Assembly: GCF_014490575.1 (NCBI RefSeq)
Contig: NZ_CP061033.1
Span: 2,046,001-2,110,000 of the forward strand
DNA length: 64,000 nucleotides
Source of the DNA: Corynebacterium zhongnanshanii
GTDB lineage: Bacteria > Actinomycetota > Actinomycetes > Mycobacteriales > Mycobacteriaceae
Direction: 5' to 3'
How positions within the stretch are numbered: the stretch's first letter is position 1; each line of letters begins with the position of its first letter. Made by a program: the position numbers and the translations under genes. Shown here piece after piece: positions 1 to 8,536 of the stretch. The notes below the pieces were generated by a model. It ran no database searches and was not told where the DNA came from. It worked only from the letters and a program-made list of their open reading frames with translations.

Positions 1-3
1 TGT

Positions 4-1488
4 GTGACTTATTCCCGTCCGCATCGCAGCTCTTCCATTTCTGGACCCCGGGACCCCTACACGGGGATTGACTACAACCTGGGTTTCCACGTCCTGCATT
101 ACTCCCTGGACCTGGATTACAACGTGGGCCCCAACCACCTCCAGGCCACCGCTGTGCTGACGGTCGAGAACTACCGGGCGCTCACCACGCTCAGCCTGGA
201 CTTAGCAAGCACGCTGAAGGTATCCAAGGTCAGCCTCCGTGTCTACGGAGGCGGACCGCGGGCGTCGGTTAAACGTTTCCGCCACAGCAACAACAAGCTA
301 CACATCACGATGGACGCGGAACTACCGGAGGACACGAGTTTCGACCTCAGCATCCGCTACAGCGGCACCCCTCGCCCCCTGCCCTCCCAGTGGGGCGACG
401 TGGGCTGGGAGGAAACCACCCACGGCGCGCTGGTCGCCGGCCAACCCACCGGCGCCGCCTCCTGGTTCCCCTGCGATGACACCCCGGATGAGAAAGCGAC
501 CTACCGGATCGCGATCACGGCCAGCCGGGACACCACCGCCCTTGCCACGGGCCAGCTCAGCAGCGAACGCTCCCGGGGCGCGTCCACCACGCGCGTGTTC
601 GAGGTGAACTACCCCATGTCCACCTACCTCGCCGCCGTGTACGTGGGCCCCTTCCAGCGCCACGAACTGCCCGCCGCGACGATCGGCCGCAAGACCGTGC
701 CGGTGTACGCGTGGCTTCCCGCCGGCACGCCGGAAGCCCGGGAGATCCGGGAGAAGGTTCAGAAGGACTTCGCCCAGCAGACCGCCATGGTGGAGGCCTT
801 CAGCCAGATGTTCGGCCCCTACCCCTTCCCAGAGTACGGGGTGGTCATCGCGGACGAGGAGCTGGAGATCCCCCTGGAGGCCCAGGCGCTGAGCATGTTC
901 GGCTGCAACCACGCGGATGGTCAGGGCACGTACGAGCGCCTCATCGCCCACGAGCTGGCGCACCAGTGGTTCGGCAATTCCGTGGGTCTGGTGGAGTGGT
1001 CAGATATTTGGCTCAACGAGGGCTTCGCGTGCTACTCGGAGTGGCTGTGGTTCGAGCATTCCCGCGGTATCCCCGCTGCTCATCACGCGTGGGCTCACTA
1101 CCAGGGACTGCGGGCCAAGCCGCAGGATATGGTGCTGGTGGATCCCGGCGCGCAGGACATGTTCGATGATCGCGTGTACAAGCGAGGTGCGTTGGCGGTG
1201 CATGCTGTGCGTGTGCTGCTGGGCGACGAGGCCTTTTTCGATCTGCTGACACAGTGGACCCGCGACCACCGCACGGGACTGGTGGAGACCAGCGATTGGG
1301 AGAACATGGTGCGCCGCACGATCGCTGGCTTGCGCGGCGTGTCGGGTGAGGCTGCCGATATGATATTCGACGCCTGGCTTCACTCCCCCCAGCTTCCCGC
1401 CTTCCCAGAGTCCCCGGATCATCCACGCCCTGAGCTGGATGAGCAGGCGTTGCGTGATTTGCCGGCGGGAGAGTCCTGCAGCCTATGA
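4..1488 (+). CDS. M1-family zinc metallopeptidase (aminopeptidase N-like)
   Basis: This is a short M1-family peptidase of about 494 residues, predicted to remove N-terminal residues from peptides. It carries the zinc site HExxH followed by a distal glutamate: HELAH begins at about residue 316, followed by NEGFA with the second Glu. The segment LEAQALSMF upstream occupies the place of the exopeptidase GAMEN-type motif. The protein is about half the length of classical PepN and matches the short actinobacterial subfamily that lacks the large C-terminal helical domain. No signal peptide is obvious. A GTG at base 4 is the first usable start, but the frame is open to the window edge, so the true start may lie upstream. 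Its TGA overlaps the next ATG by 4 bp, so the two genes are probably translationally coupled. Confidence 0.85.
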   Translation: MTYSRPHRSSSISGPRDPYTGIDYNLGFHVLHYSLDLDYNVGPNHLQATAVLTVENYRALTTLSLDLASTLKVSKVSLRVYGGGPRASVKRFRHSNNKLHITMDAELPEDTSFDLSIRYSGTPRPLPSQWGDVGWEETTHGALVAGQPTGAASWFPCDDTPDEKATYRIAITASRDTTALATGQLSSERSRGASTTRVFEVNYPMSTYLAAVYVGPFQRHELPAATIGRKTVPVYAWLPAGTPEAREIREKVQKDFAQQTAMVEAFSQMFGPYPFPEYGVVIADEELEIPLEAQALSMFGCNHADGQGTYERLIAHELAHQWFGNSVGLVEWSDIWLNEGFACYSEWLWFEHSRGIPAAHHAWAHYQGLRAKPQDMVLVDPGAQDMFDDRVYKRGALAVHAVRVLLGDEAFFDLLTQWTRDHRTGLVETSDWENMVRRTIAGLRGVSGEAADMIFDAWLHSPQLPAFPESPDHPRPELDEQALRDLPAGESCSL

Positions 1489-2855
1489 AAGCGATGACGC
1501 TCGCCACGGTGTTCGTGGCACTTGCCGGCTATGCCGTGCTGACAGTTGCTGGCCGCGCGATGGATACCGCGGGCTACGAGGCCTTTATGGTCTATTGGAG
1601 CCTCTTCTTCGCGCTGACTGGTGTGCTGGACGGGTTGATGCAGGAGACCACGCGCGCGGTGACTGCGGCGCAGGATGCGCAGGGTCGCGGCGCGCAGGGC
1701 CAGTCCACACAAGAGCGCAACGCGCAGGGGAAGTTCGCACAAGAGCGCAGCGCGCAGGCCTCCCCCACTGCGCGCCCGCTCGTGGTGACGGCCATCATTG
1801 CTGGCGTGACGGGACTCTTGGCGTTGGCCACGGGGCCGTTGTGGGCGTCGGATATTAGTCCCCACCTGGAAGGATGGGGAGTGGGCCTGCTGACGCTCGG
1901 CCTGCTCAGCTATGCCTTCCAGGCCACGGTCTGCGGCCTGCTGTCCGCAGCCCAGGCCTGGACAGCCTTCGCGGTGCTCATCAGCGTGGATTCCGGCATC
2001 CGCTTGGCGTTGGCGGCCGTGGCCTGGTGGATGGGGTGGGATCTGCTGGCGTTCCTCATCGTCACGGTACTGGGCGCGGCGACGTGGCTCGCTGTCCTTG
2101 CGCTGTCCCCTGCCACGCGCGCCTTGCTGCCGCGCAGGGCCGACGTGAGTTTCCGCCCCTTCCTCAGCCGCGTGCTGCAAGCCATGGTCGCCTCCGGTGC
2201 CAACGCGGTCATGATCACCGGATTCAGCGTGTTGTTGAAGTTCACCACGGATGCCTCCGTGGCCGGCGGCGCACTGGCCGCCACCATCACCGCCGTCACA
2301 CTAACTCGCGCCCCGATCCTGGTCCCGCTCCAACGCTTCCAGCCGGCACTGATTGTGCACTTCACGAAGAATCGCTACACCATCCTCTCGGCAGCTGTGA
2401 AGCCCATCGCCGCAGTACTTCTGCTGGGTGGTGTGGGCAGCGTGGCCGCCTACTTTTTGGCCCAGCCGATCATGCGTCTGTTCTTCCGGGAGGAGCTGAT
2501 CTCTGATCAGTGGGTCCTGGCCGCCCTCACACTGGCCTCCGCGTCCACCGCAGTGCTGATGATCACGGGCAGCGCCGCCCTCGCCGCGGATAAGCACGCG
2601 CTCTACTCCCTGGGCTGGATCATCTCCACCGTCGCTGCCATCGTGGTGCTGAGCTGGGACGGCACACCAGAATGGCGCTCCATCCTGGCACTCGGCGTGG
2701 CCCCGCTGATCGGAGTGATCGTTCACCTGACGGTGCTCACGCTCTCAGCGCGGCGCGCAGCAGCACACGCCACAGCACCCACCCACGGCGCAACCACGCC
2801 TGCAGCAGCACCCGCACCCACCCCCACGACCACCCAGGACCTCACACAACCATGA
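1485..2855 (+). CDS. Polytopic membrane protein, polysaccharide flippase-like (Wzx/MATE-type)
   Basis: A 456-residue integral membrane protein with about 12 hydrophobic segments, beginning MKAMTLATVFVALAGYAVL. The overall pattern resembles polysaccharide-export flippases of the MOP superfamily. I infer transport of a lipid-linked glycan because the next three genes are two family-2 glycosyltransferases and a DUF2304 protein in an ATGA-coupled run. Residues about 62-90 form an unusual polar insert rich in Ala, Gln, Gly, Glu and Arg between membrane segments, encoded by imperfect direct repeats. The C-terminus is an Ala/Thr/Pro-rich tail. No residue identifies a substrate, and another membrane transporter role is possible. 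Confidence 0.6.
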   Translation: MKAMTLATVFVALAGYAVLTVAGRAMDTAGYEAFMVYWSLFFALTGVLDGLMQETTRAVTAAQDAQGRGAQGQSTQERNAQGKFAQERSAQASPTARPLVVTAIIAGVTGLLALATGPLWASDISPHLEGWGVGLLTLGLLSYAFQATVCGLLSAAQAWTAFAVLISVDSGIRLALAAVAWWMGWDLLAFLIVTVLGAATWLAVLALSPATRALLPRRADVSFRPFLSRVLQAMVASGANAVMITGFSVLLKFTTDASVAGGALAATITAVTLTRAPILVPLQRFQPALIVHFTKNRYTILSAAVKPIAAVLLLGGVGSVAAYFLAQPIMRLFFREELISDQWVLAALTLASASTAVLMITGSAALAADKHALYSLGWIISTVAAIVVLSWDGTPEWRSILALGVAPLIGVIVHLTVLTLSARRAAAHATAPTHGATTPAAAPAPTPTTTQDLTQP

Positions 2856-3742
2856 CCACCCTCGCCCCCGTCTCCGTTCTCCTCACCACCTACCACCGCA
2901 CCCGCCCCGAAGACCTCACCTGGGCCTTGCGCAGCCTGAAGGAACAAACGCTGCCCGCCGCCCAGGTAGTCATCGTCGCAGACGGCCCCATCGGAGAGGA
3001 CCTGCGCCACATCATCGAGGACTTCATCACCACCTACTCCGCCACCGGCGGCACCGTCCACAGCGTGTTCACCCCTCACAACCAGGGCAGCGCCGCCGCT
3101 TCCAACGAAGGCTTACCCCACTGCACCGAAGAGTTCATCGCGCGCCTGGACTCCGACGACCTCGCCGCCCCCACCCGCTTCGAGAAGCAAGTCCAGTTCC
3201 TGCGCAGCAACCCCACCATCGATGTCCTGGGAACATCGGTGGCTGAGTTCGATGACGCGATGTGGGCGTCGTGGATAAAAAATAAAGACGCACACACCGC
3301 AATCCACACGATCACGCAGATGGGCACCACGTCCCGCGTCCTGCCGGAAACGCACCGGCAGATCGTGCGCTACGCCCGGATCAACTCGCCGCTGAACCAC
3401 CCCTCGGTGATAATGCGGCGCGAGGCGCTGGAGGAGGTCGGCGGCTACCAGCCCGTCCACCTGATGGAGGATTACGACCTGTGGGCCCGCATGATCGCCG
3501 CCGGGAAAACCCTGCACAACCAGCCTGAGCCGCTGACGTACTTCCGGGCGTCGGAGGCCATGTTCGACCGCCGCACCGGCAAGGATATGTTCGCGGCAGA
3601 ACGCGTCATGCAAGCCAACCTGCGTCGCTACGGACTCATCACCCGGCCACGGGCTATATTGAACCTACTTGCCAGAAGCCTGTACCGCGCGCTCCCCAGA
3701 ACAACACTGACACGCGTGTACAGCATCCTCTTCCACCGCTGA
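2852..3742 (+). CDS. Family 2 glycosyltransferase
   Basis: A 296-residue GT-A fold glycosyltransferase that should transfer a nucleotide-activated sugar onto a growing glycan at the inner face of the membrane. The N-terminus has the nucleotide-binding start VSVLLTTYHRTRPEDL. A DSDD acidic motif, the metal-binding DxD equivalent, lies at about residue 98, and a later MEDYDLWARM segment matches the catalytic-base region of GT2 enzymes. The frame is open 180 bp further upstream, but I choose the ATG at 2852 because it overlaps the preceding stop as ATGA, as at the previous junction. The gene belongs to a putative envelope polysaccharide operon. The sugar and acceptor cannot be read from sequence. 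Confidence 0.8.
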   Translation: MTTLAPVSVLLTTYHRTRPEDLTWALRSLKEQTLPAAQVVIVADGPIGEDLRHIIEDFITTYSATGGTVHSVFTPHNQGSAAASNEGLPHCTEEFIARLDSDDLAAPTRFEKQVQFLRSNPTIDVLGTSVAEFDDAMWASWIKNKDAHTAIHTITQMGTTSRVLPETHRQIVRYARINSPLNHPSVIMRREALEEVGGYQPVHLMEDYDLWARMIAAGKTLHNQPEPLTYFRASEAMFDRRTGKDMFAAERVMQANLRRYGLITRPRAILNLLARSLYRALPRTTLTRVYSILFHR

Positions 3743-3745
3743 AAC

Positions 3746-4477
3746 ATGACACACACTGACACACACACCCATGAGCAGCCCGCCGCGGGGCGCGACAACC
3801 GCGACGTGTGGCTGATCATTCCCTGCTACAACGAAGCAACCGTGATCGGCGACGTCATCCGCAACGCCCTGCCCACCTTCCCCAACATCGTGGCCGTCAA
3901 CGACGGATCCGCCGACCACTCCGCCACAGAGATTCACCGCGCCGGCGCCCACCTCACCAACCACCCCGTGAACCTCGGCCAGGGCGCAGCGATCCAAACC
4001 GGTGTGGAATACGCGCGAAATCAACCGGGTGCGCGTTACTTCGTCACCTTCGACGCCGACGGCCAGCACCAAGTGAAAGACGTCGTCCGTATGCTGGAAC
4101 GCCTGCGCACCGAAGAGGTAGACATCATCACCGGCACGCGTTTTGGCGGGCAAGACAACTCCCAAGTGCCGCTGCTGAAGCGGATCGTGCTGAAGACCGT
4201 GGTGCTGCTGTCCCCCACCACGCGCAAGCTGGGACTCTCCGATGCTCACAACGGGCTGCGCGTGTTCAACAAGCGCGTGGCGGACGACCTGAACCTGCGC
4301 ATGAACGGCATGAGCCACGCCTCCGAATTCGTCACGGCGATGGTGGACAATCAGTGGCGGGTCTCTGAGGAGCCGGTCGATATTCTGTACACGGAATACT
4401 CCATGTCCAAGGGGCAAAGCCTCCTCAACGGTGTGAACATCGTGGCCGATGGGTTTATCGCAAGAAAGTTGCCGTGA
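3746..4477 (+). CDS. Family 2 glycosyltransferase, dolichyl-phosphate mannosyltransferase-like
   Basis: A 243-residue GT2 enzyme of the polyprenyl-phosphate glycosyltransferase type. It shows IIPCYNEATVIGDVI near the N-terminus, the nucleotide-binding VNDGSADHS, the metal-binding DADGQH, and the downstream GTRFGGQ segment. Such enzymes usually load a sugar onto a polyprenyl phosphate carrier. There is no C-terminal membrane domain, so the DUF2304 membrane protein encoded immediately downstream may act as its membrane partner, a pairing seen in many bacteria. It starts 3 bp after the previous stop. The sugar donor is unknown. Confidence 0.82.
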   Translation: MTHTDTHTHEQPAAGRDNRDVWLIIPCYNEATVIGDVIRNALPTFPNIVAVNDGSADHSATEIHRAGAHLTNHPVNLGQGAAIQTGVEYARNQPGARYFVTFDADGQHQVKDVVRMLERLRTEEVDIITGTRFGGQDNSQVPLLKRIVLKTVVLLSPTTRKLGLSDAHNGLRVFNKRVADDLNLRMNGMSHASEFVTAMVDNQWRVSEEPVDILYTEYSMSKGQSLLNGVNIVADGFIARKLP

Positions 4478-4490
4478 TCGAGAAAAAGCT

Positions 4491-4919
4491 ATGAGCATTG
4501 GAACAACCCTCATTCAGCTGATCCTGCTGGTGGCCGTGATCGGCCTGGTCCTGTACTTCCTCCAAAACCGACGAAAGGCGCGCGCCAAGGCAGGCGTGAA
4601 GATTGGCTTTGTGCTGTTTCTTCTGGCCAGCGTGTGGGCTATCATCCGTCCCGACGACCTGACCGTGGTGGCGCGCTGGATGGGTGTGTCCCGCGGGACG
4701 GATCTGCTGCTCTACGGGCTGATTGTGGCGTTCATGTTCGTCACGATGTCCACGTACATTCGCTTGCGCGAGCAGGAGCTGCGCTACGCGCGACTTGCGC
4801 GCTCCATCGCGCTGCAGAACGCCATTCCGCCGGAGGCTGGCGCGGTCAGCGCTGTCGCGCCTGAGGCTGGCGCTACTGGGAATCCTGAGGATTCTCCGGC
4901 AGGAACTTCTTCGAATTAG
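4491..4919 (+). CDS. DUF2304 family membrane protein
   Basis: A 142-residue protein with three hydrophobic segments: residues about 4-24, 35-55 and 72-92. A charged LREQEL region and a low-complexity tail containing two PEAGA units follow. DUF2304 proteins typically sit beside DPM1-like glycosyltransferases, and I infer that this one anchors or assists the preceding enzyme. I choose the ATG at 4491 over an upstream start because the longer version would overlap the previous gene and lack its own membrane start. The last 47 bp overlap tail-to-tail with the convergent MFS transporter gene. Confidence 0.72.
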   Translation: MSIGTTLIQLILLVAVIGLVLYFLQNRRKARAKAGVKIGFVLFLLASVWAIIRPDDLTVVARWMGVSRGTDLLLYGLIVAFMFVTMSTYIRLREQELRYARLARSIALQNAIPPEAGAVSAVAPEAGATGNPEDSPAGTSSN

Positions 4920-6195
4920 CCGTCACTACCACGAAGAACAGGGCGGCCATCACGGCGCCGAAGCCCAGCATCATCGGGTAGGTGAACCAGTCGTTCAGGC
5001 GGCGCAGGATCATCGGGAAGAAGAAGCCGATGTAGGTCACCGTGTAGAAAATAGCTGTCAGTCCACCCAGGTCATCTGGGCCGGCGAGGCGCTGAACCTC
5101 ACCCAGGCCGGAGATCAGGCAGATACCGTAGGCCAGTCCCAGGATGATAGCCACGGCCAGCACACCCCAGCTGGTGACATTCTCGGACACATAGGCCGCC
5201 AGGGCCATGCCGATAAAGGCCAGCACCAGTCCGAGCTGTGGGCCGCGGGCATCCCGCGGGCTGGTGTAAAGGTGCACGAACTGCTGCACGATAAAACCGG
5301 TGGCCAGGGACAGTGCCGTCACCAGAGCAGAGAAGGCGATGGGGTACTCCACACCCTTCTGGGCCAGGGACGGCATGATGGCGTAGGCCACGCCGGCGGA
5401 ACCGAACACCCATGGGGCGATGGGCAGAACCACCAGCAGGAAGCGAGGGTGACGGGCAGTGGGCACCAGCAGGTCGGACCACAGGGAGCCCTTGACCTTC
5501 AGGTGCGCGCTCTGCCTGGTTTCTGGCACGGACAGCAAACCGAACATCGCCACGGCGGCAAGAATGGCGTGGATGACGTAGGTGGTCTGGCCCGGCGCAG
5601 GTCCCCATTCCGCCAGGGATCCTGCCAACGCCGCGCCCAGGGCGAAGCCACCGGTCAGGGACATGGTGGCGCGCTTAGCGCCGGAGTTGGGGCGTGCGGA
5701 GGGATCCAGCCGGGGGTTGGACAGCTCCTTGATCCACGAGCCACCGGCGGTCATGGCCGAACCGATGGCAATACCGGACAGCACGCGGCCGGTGAAGATC
5801 AACGGCTCATTAACCTCACCGACGGCGATCAGCAGGCTGGCGACCAGTGCGATAAGCGGCGCTGGCAGCATCACGATCTTGCGGCCGAAGCGGTCCGAGA
5901 GCGGACCGGACAGCAGCAGGGAAATCGCAATTCCGGCTGCGTAGCACGCCAGGAGGGACTCCACGAACACGGCTCCGAAGACATGTTCCTGGCGGTAAAA
6001 CACCATCATGGGTGTGAATTCGTTGCCTCCCCAGGCCACAATGAAGACCGCGAAGGCCACCAAGATCCAGTAATTCTTGGGGCGCCGCTGCTGCTTCGCA
6101 GTGGTCGTGTGCTGGCTCGCATTCTGGGGCGTGTCATGTGCCGCAGCATTGTTGTTTCTGCTGCTGTTGTCACTCTGTTCGTGGTGTTGTGTCAT
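4873..6195 (-). CDS. Major facilitator superfamily transporter
   Basis: A transporter of about 440 residues with 12 predicted membrane helices after a hydrophilic, Asn/Gln/His-rich N-terminus of about 45 residues. The SGPLSDRFGRKIVMLP segment is the conserved MFS loop 2-3 motif (GxxxDRxGRR-like). A TTG 24 bp upstream is in frame, but the ATG at 6195 has a GGGAG ribosome-binding site about 10 bases before it. The substrate is unknown. It is transcribed convergently to the glycan operon and divergently from the acyl-CoA oxidase gene. Its promoter region contains a sequence only loosely like a DtxR box (13 of 19), so iron regulation is not supported. Confidence 0.82.
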   Translation of the reverse strand: MTQHHEQSDNSSRNNNAAAHDTPQNASQHTTTAKQQRRPKNYWILVAFAVFIVAWGGNEFTPMMVFYRQEHVFGAVFVESLLACYAAGIAISLLLSGPLSDRFGRKIVMLPAPLIALVASLLIAVGEVNEPLIFTGRVLSGIAIGSAMTAGGSWIKELSNPRLDPSARPNSGAKRATMSLTGGFALGAALAGSLAEWGPAPGQTTYVIHAILAAVAMFGLLSVPETRQSAHLKVKGSLWSDLLVPTARHPRFLLVVLPIAPWVFGSAGVAYAIMPSLAQKGVEYPIAFSALVTALSLATGFIVQQFVHLYTSPRDARGPQLGLVLAFIGMALAAYVSENVTSWGVLAVAIILGLAYGICLISGLGEVQRLAGPDDLGGLTAIFYTVTYIGFFFPMILRRLNDWFTYPMMLGFGAVMAALFFVVVTANSKKFLPENPQDSQ

Positions 6196-6273
6196 AAATC
6201 TTTGCTCCCACCTCGTCAACTAAATTTTAGTCAGGCCTTCCTCACTGTAGTGTTTCGCATGTAACCTTGTGCC

Positions 6274-8412
6274 ATGACTCACAATAATAATGTCACTAGT
6301 TCTTCACCACAGACCCCTTTGGGGGAGAAAAGCACTAGCGCCTCCACCCGCGGCAACCAGTCGAAGGGCTCTGTGCGTCGCTCCCAGAAGGCTCCCGCCA
6401 AGCTGAACGTCCAGGAGGATCCGCAACTGCTGGCGCAGGTCACCCAGGACCTGCAGACCGTCTTGGACGGCAGCTTCCCCGAAGCCCGCGCGATCATGCG
6501 TGACACTCTCAGTGATCCAGACATGCTGCCCCGCGTGGACCTGAACCTGGAAGACTCCCGTGCCTACATCACGGACAAGCTGCCGGCAATCTTGGAGTCC
6601 GGCCTTCCGCAGGATTCCTTCCGCAAGGACCAGGGCGGCACGGGCGAGACCGGCCGCTGCCTGACCTCCATCGAGATGCTGGGGCACGTGGATCTGTCTC
6701 TGATGGTGAAGTCTGGTGTGCAGTGGGGCCTGTGGGGCGGCGCCGTGGGCAACTTGGGCACGGAGCGCCACAAGCAGCTCGTGGAGGATCTGATCAATCT
6801 GAAGGCGTTGGGTTGCTTCGCGATGACGGAGCGCGGCCACGGTTCGGATGTGCAGTCGCTGGAAACCACGGCGCACTATGACCCGGACACTCAGGAGTTC
6901 ATCATCAACTCCCCCACCTGGTCCGCGGAGAAGGCCTACATCGGTAACGCTGCCCGCGATGGCCGTTTCGCTGCGGTGTTCTGCCAGCTGTTCACCCCGG
7001 GTGTGGAGGAGTCCCACGGCGTGCACTGCATCGTGGTGCGTATCCGCGAGGATGACGGCTCCGCCGTGGAGGGCGTGCGTATTGGCGACCATGGCTACAA
7101 GGGTGGCCTGAAGGGCGTGGATAATGGCACGTTGTTCTTCGAGAATGTGCGTGTGCCTCGTGAGAATCTGCTGAACCGTTTCGGTGATGTGGATGAGCAG
7201 GGTAACTATTCTTCCCCGATCGAGAACCCGAATCGTCGTTTCTTTACGATGTTGGGCGCGTTGGTGCGTGGACGTGTGACCGTGGGTGCTGCTGCGGGTG
7301 CTGCTGCCCGTTCCGCGTTGGCGATTGGTGTGACCTATGCAAACCGACGCCGACAGTTCGCTCCCGATGACAGCCTCCCAGAAACGCGACTGATTGAATA
7401 CCGCCAGCATCGCCTGCGTCTGATTCCACGCGTGGCGCGCGCCTATGCGCTGCAGTTGGCGACGAATCACTTGATTGCGCGTATACACGAGCTGGAACAG
7501 TTGGGGCTGGATCCCGCGACGGCCGATAAGGAGCAGCAGAGCAACCAGCGCGAGGTGGAAGCACACGCAGCGGCGTTGAAGGTGGCGAACACGGCGCACG
7601 CCACAGACACCATTCAGGAGATGCGTGAGGCGTGTGGTGGTGCCGGCTACATGGCGGAGAACCTTCTGACTACGTTTAAGGCGGACTCGGATGTGTTCAC
7701 CACCTTCGAGGGCGACAATGTGGTGATGCTTCAGCTGGCCGCGAAGGAGCTGATGACGGGCTTCGCCAAGGAGCTGAGCTCCATGTCCAACCTGGAGATG
7801 GTGCGCTTCGGCTTGGATAACTTCAGCTCGTTGCTACGCCGCCGCACGGCTGCGGACAAGATTGTGCAGAACTTGATGGATACGTTCTCCGATTCGGAGG
7901 AGACGTCCCTGTTTGACCCGGCGACGCAGGTCAAGCTGCTCACCGAGCGTGAGGACCGCTTGATGCTCTCGCTGGCGCGCCGTCTGCGTGCGGCGAAGAA
8001 GGCACCAGTGGACGAGGCGGCGAAGATTGTGGACCGCGCCCAGGATCACCTGTTGACGGTAGCTCAGGCGCACATCGACCGCATCTTGTTCGAGGCACTG
8101 CTGGAGGCGGAGTCCAACCTGGACACGGAGGAAGCCACCGAGGTGTTCGAGCAGGTTCGTGACGTGTACTTCATGGATCTTGTGGTGAGGAATGCCGCCT
8201 GGTATTTGGAGCAGGGCATGTTGTCGGCTCAGCGCACGAAGCAGGCTCGCGCGTCCCTGAACGATCTGGTGGATTCTTTGGGACCGTGGTCTCAGGTGTT
8301 GGTGGACGCGTTTGGTGTTCCCGCTCCTGTGCTGGATCTGAACCTGCAGCAGACCGATGAGAACGCCGTTCCGCGATGGAAGTCCCACCCGGCTCAGGGC
8401 CAGGAGCAGTAG
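6274..8412 (+). CDS. Acyl-CoA oxidase/dehydrogenase-family protein
   Basis: A 712-residue flavoprotein of the long acyl-CoA oxidase type, expected to introduce the alpha-beta double bond into acyl-CoA in fatty-acid beta-oxidation. CFAMTERGHGSDVQSLETTA at about residues 185-205 is the flavin/substrate segment typical of acyl-CoA oxidases. TFEGDNVVMLQL near residue 475 contains the expected catalytic glutamate. The length fits acyl-CoA oxidases (about 650-700) rather than ordinary dehydrogenases (about 380-400). The N-terminal 45 residues are Ser/Thr/Lys-rich and variable. It is monocistronic, with a GC-rich hairpin downstream. Whether electrons pass to oxygen or to an electron-transfer flavoprotein cannot be told. 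Confidence 0.85.
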   Translation: MTHNNNVTSSSPQTPLGEKSTSASTRGNQSKGSVRRSQKAPAKLNVQEDPQLLAQVTQDLQTVLDGSFPEARAIMRDTLSDPDMLPRVDLNLEDSRAYITDKLPAILESGLPQDSFRKDQGGTGETGRCLTSIEMLGHVDLSLMVKSGVQWGLWGGAVGNLGTERHKQLVEDLINLKALGCFAMTERGHGSDVQSLETTAHYDPDTQEFIINSPTWSAEKAYIGNAARDGRFAAVFCQLFTPGVEESHGVHCIVVRIREDDGSAVEGVRIGDHGYKGGLKGVDNGTLFFENVRVPRENLLNRFGDVDEQGNYSSPIENPNRRFFTMLGALVRGRVTVGAAAGAAARSALAIGVTYANRRRQFAPDDSLPETRLIEYRQHRLRLIPRVARAYALQLATNHLIARIHELEQLGLDPATADKEQQSNQREVEAHAAALKVANTAHATDTIQEMREACGGAGYMAENLLTTFKADSDVFTTFEGDNVVMLQLAAKELMTGFAKELSSMSNLEMVRFGLDNFSSLLRRRTAADKIVQNLMDTFSDSEETSLFDPATQVKLLTEREDRLMLSLARRLRAAKKAPVDEAAKIVDRAQDHLLTVAQAHIDRILFEALLEAESNLDTEEATEVFEQVRDVYFMDLVVRNAAWYLEQGMLSAQRTKQARASLNDLVDSLGPWSQVLVDAFGVPAPVLDLNLQQTDENAVPRWKSHPAQGQEQ

Positions 8413-8479
8413 CGCGCTGAGCGCCGCCGAGCCAGCACACCGCGGACTCTGCGCAGCCAGCACAGCGACGCGGCAGCGC

Positions 8480-8511
8480 AGCGCGGGGCGTGTGTCTGCC
8501 GCCCCCGCGCT
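8480..8511 (+). terminator. GC-rich hairpin after acyl-CoA oxidase gene
   Basis: AGCGCGGGG (8480-8488) pairs with CCCCGCGCT (8503-8511) around a 14-base loop. There is no good T-run, so this is a possible intrinsic or factor-assisted terminator only. Confidence 0.4.
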
Positions 8512-8536
8512 GTTCCAGCAGGTAGATTAAAGCGCG

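Noticed and set aside
6215..6250. DtxR-like sequence (TTTAGTCAGGCCTTCCTCA) between the MFS transporter and acyl-CoA oxidase genes
   Set aside because: It matches the consensus at only 13 of 19 positions, with both outer arms poorly conserved, so it cannot be told from chance.
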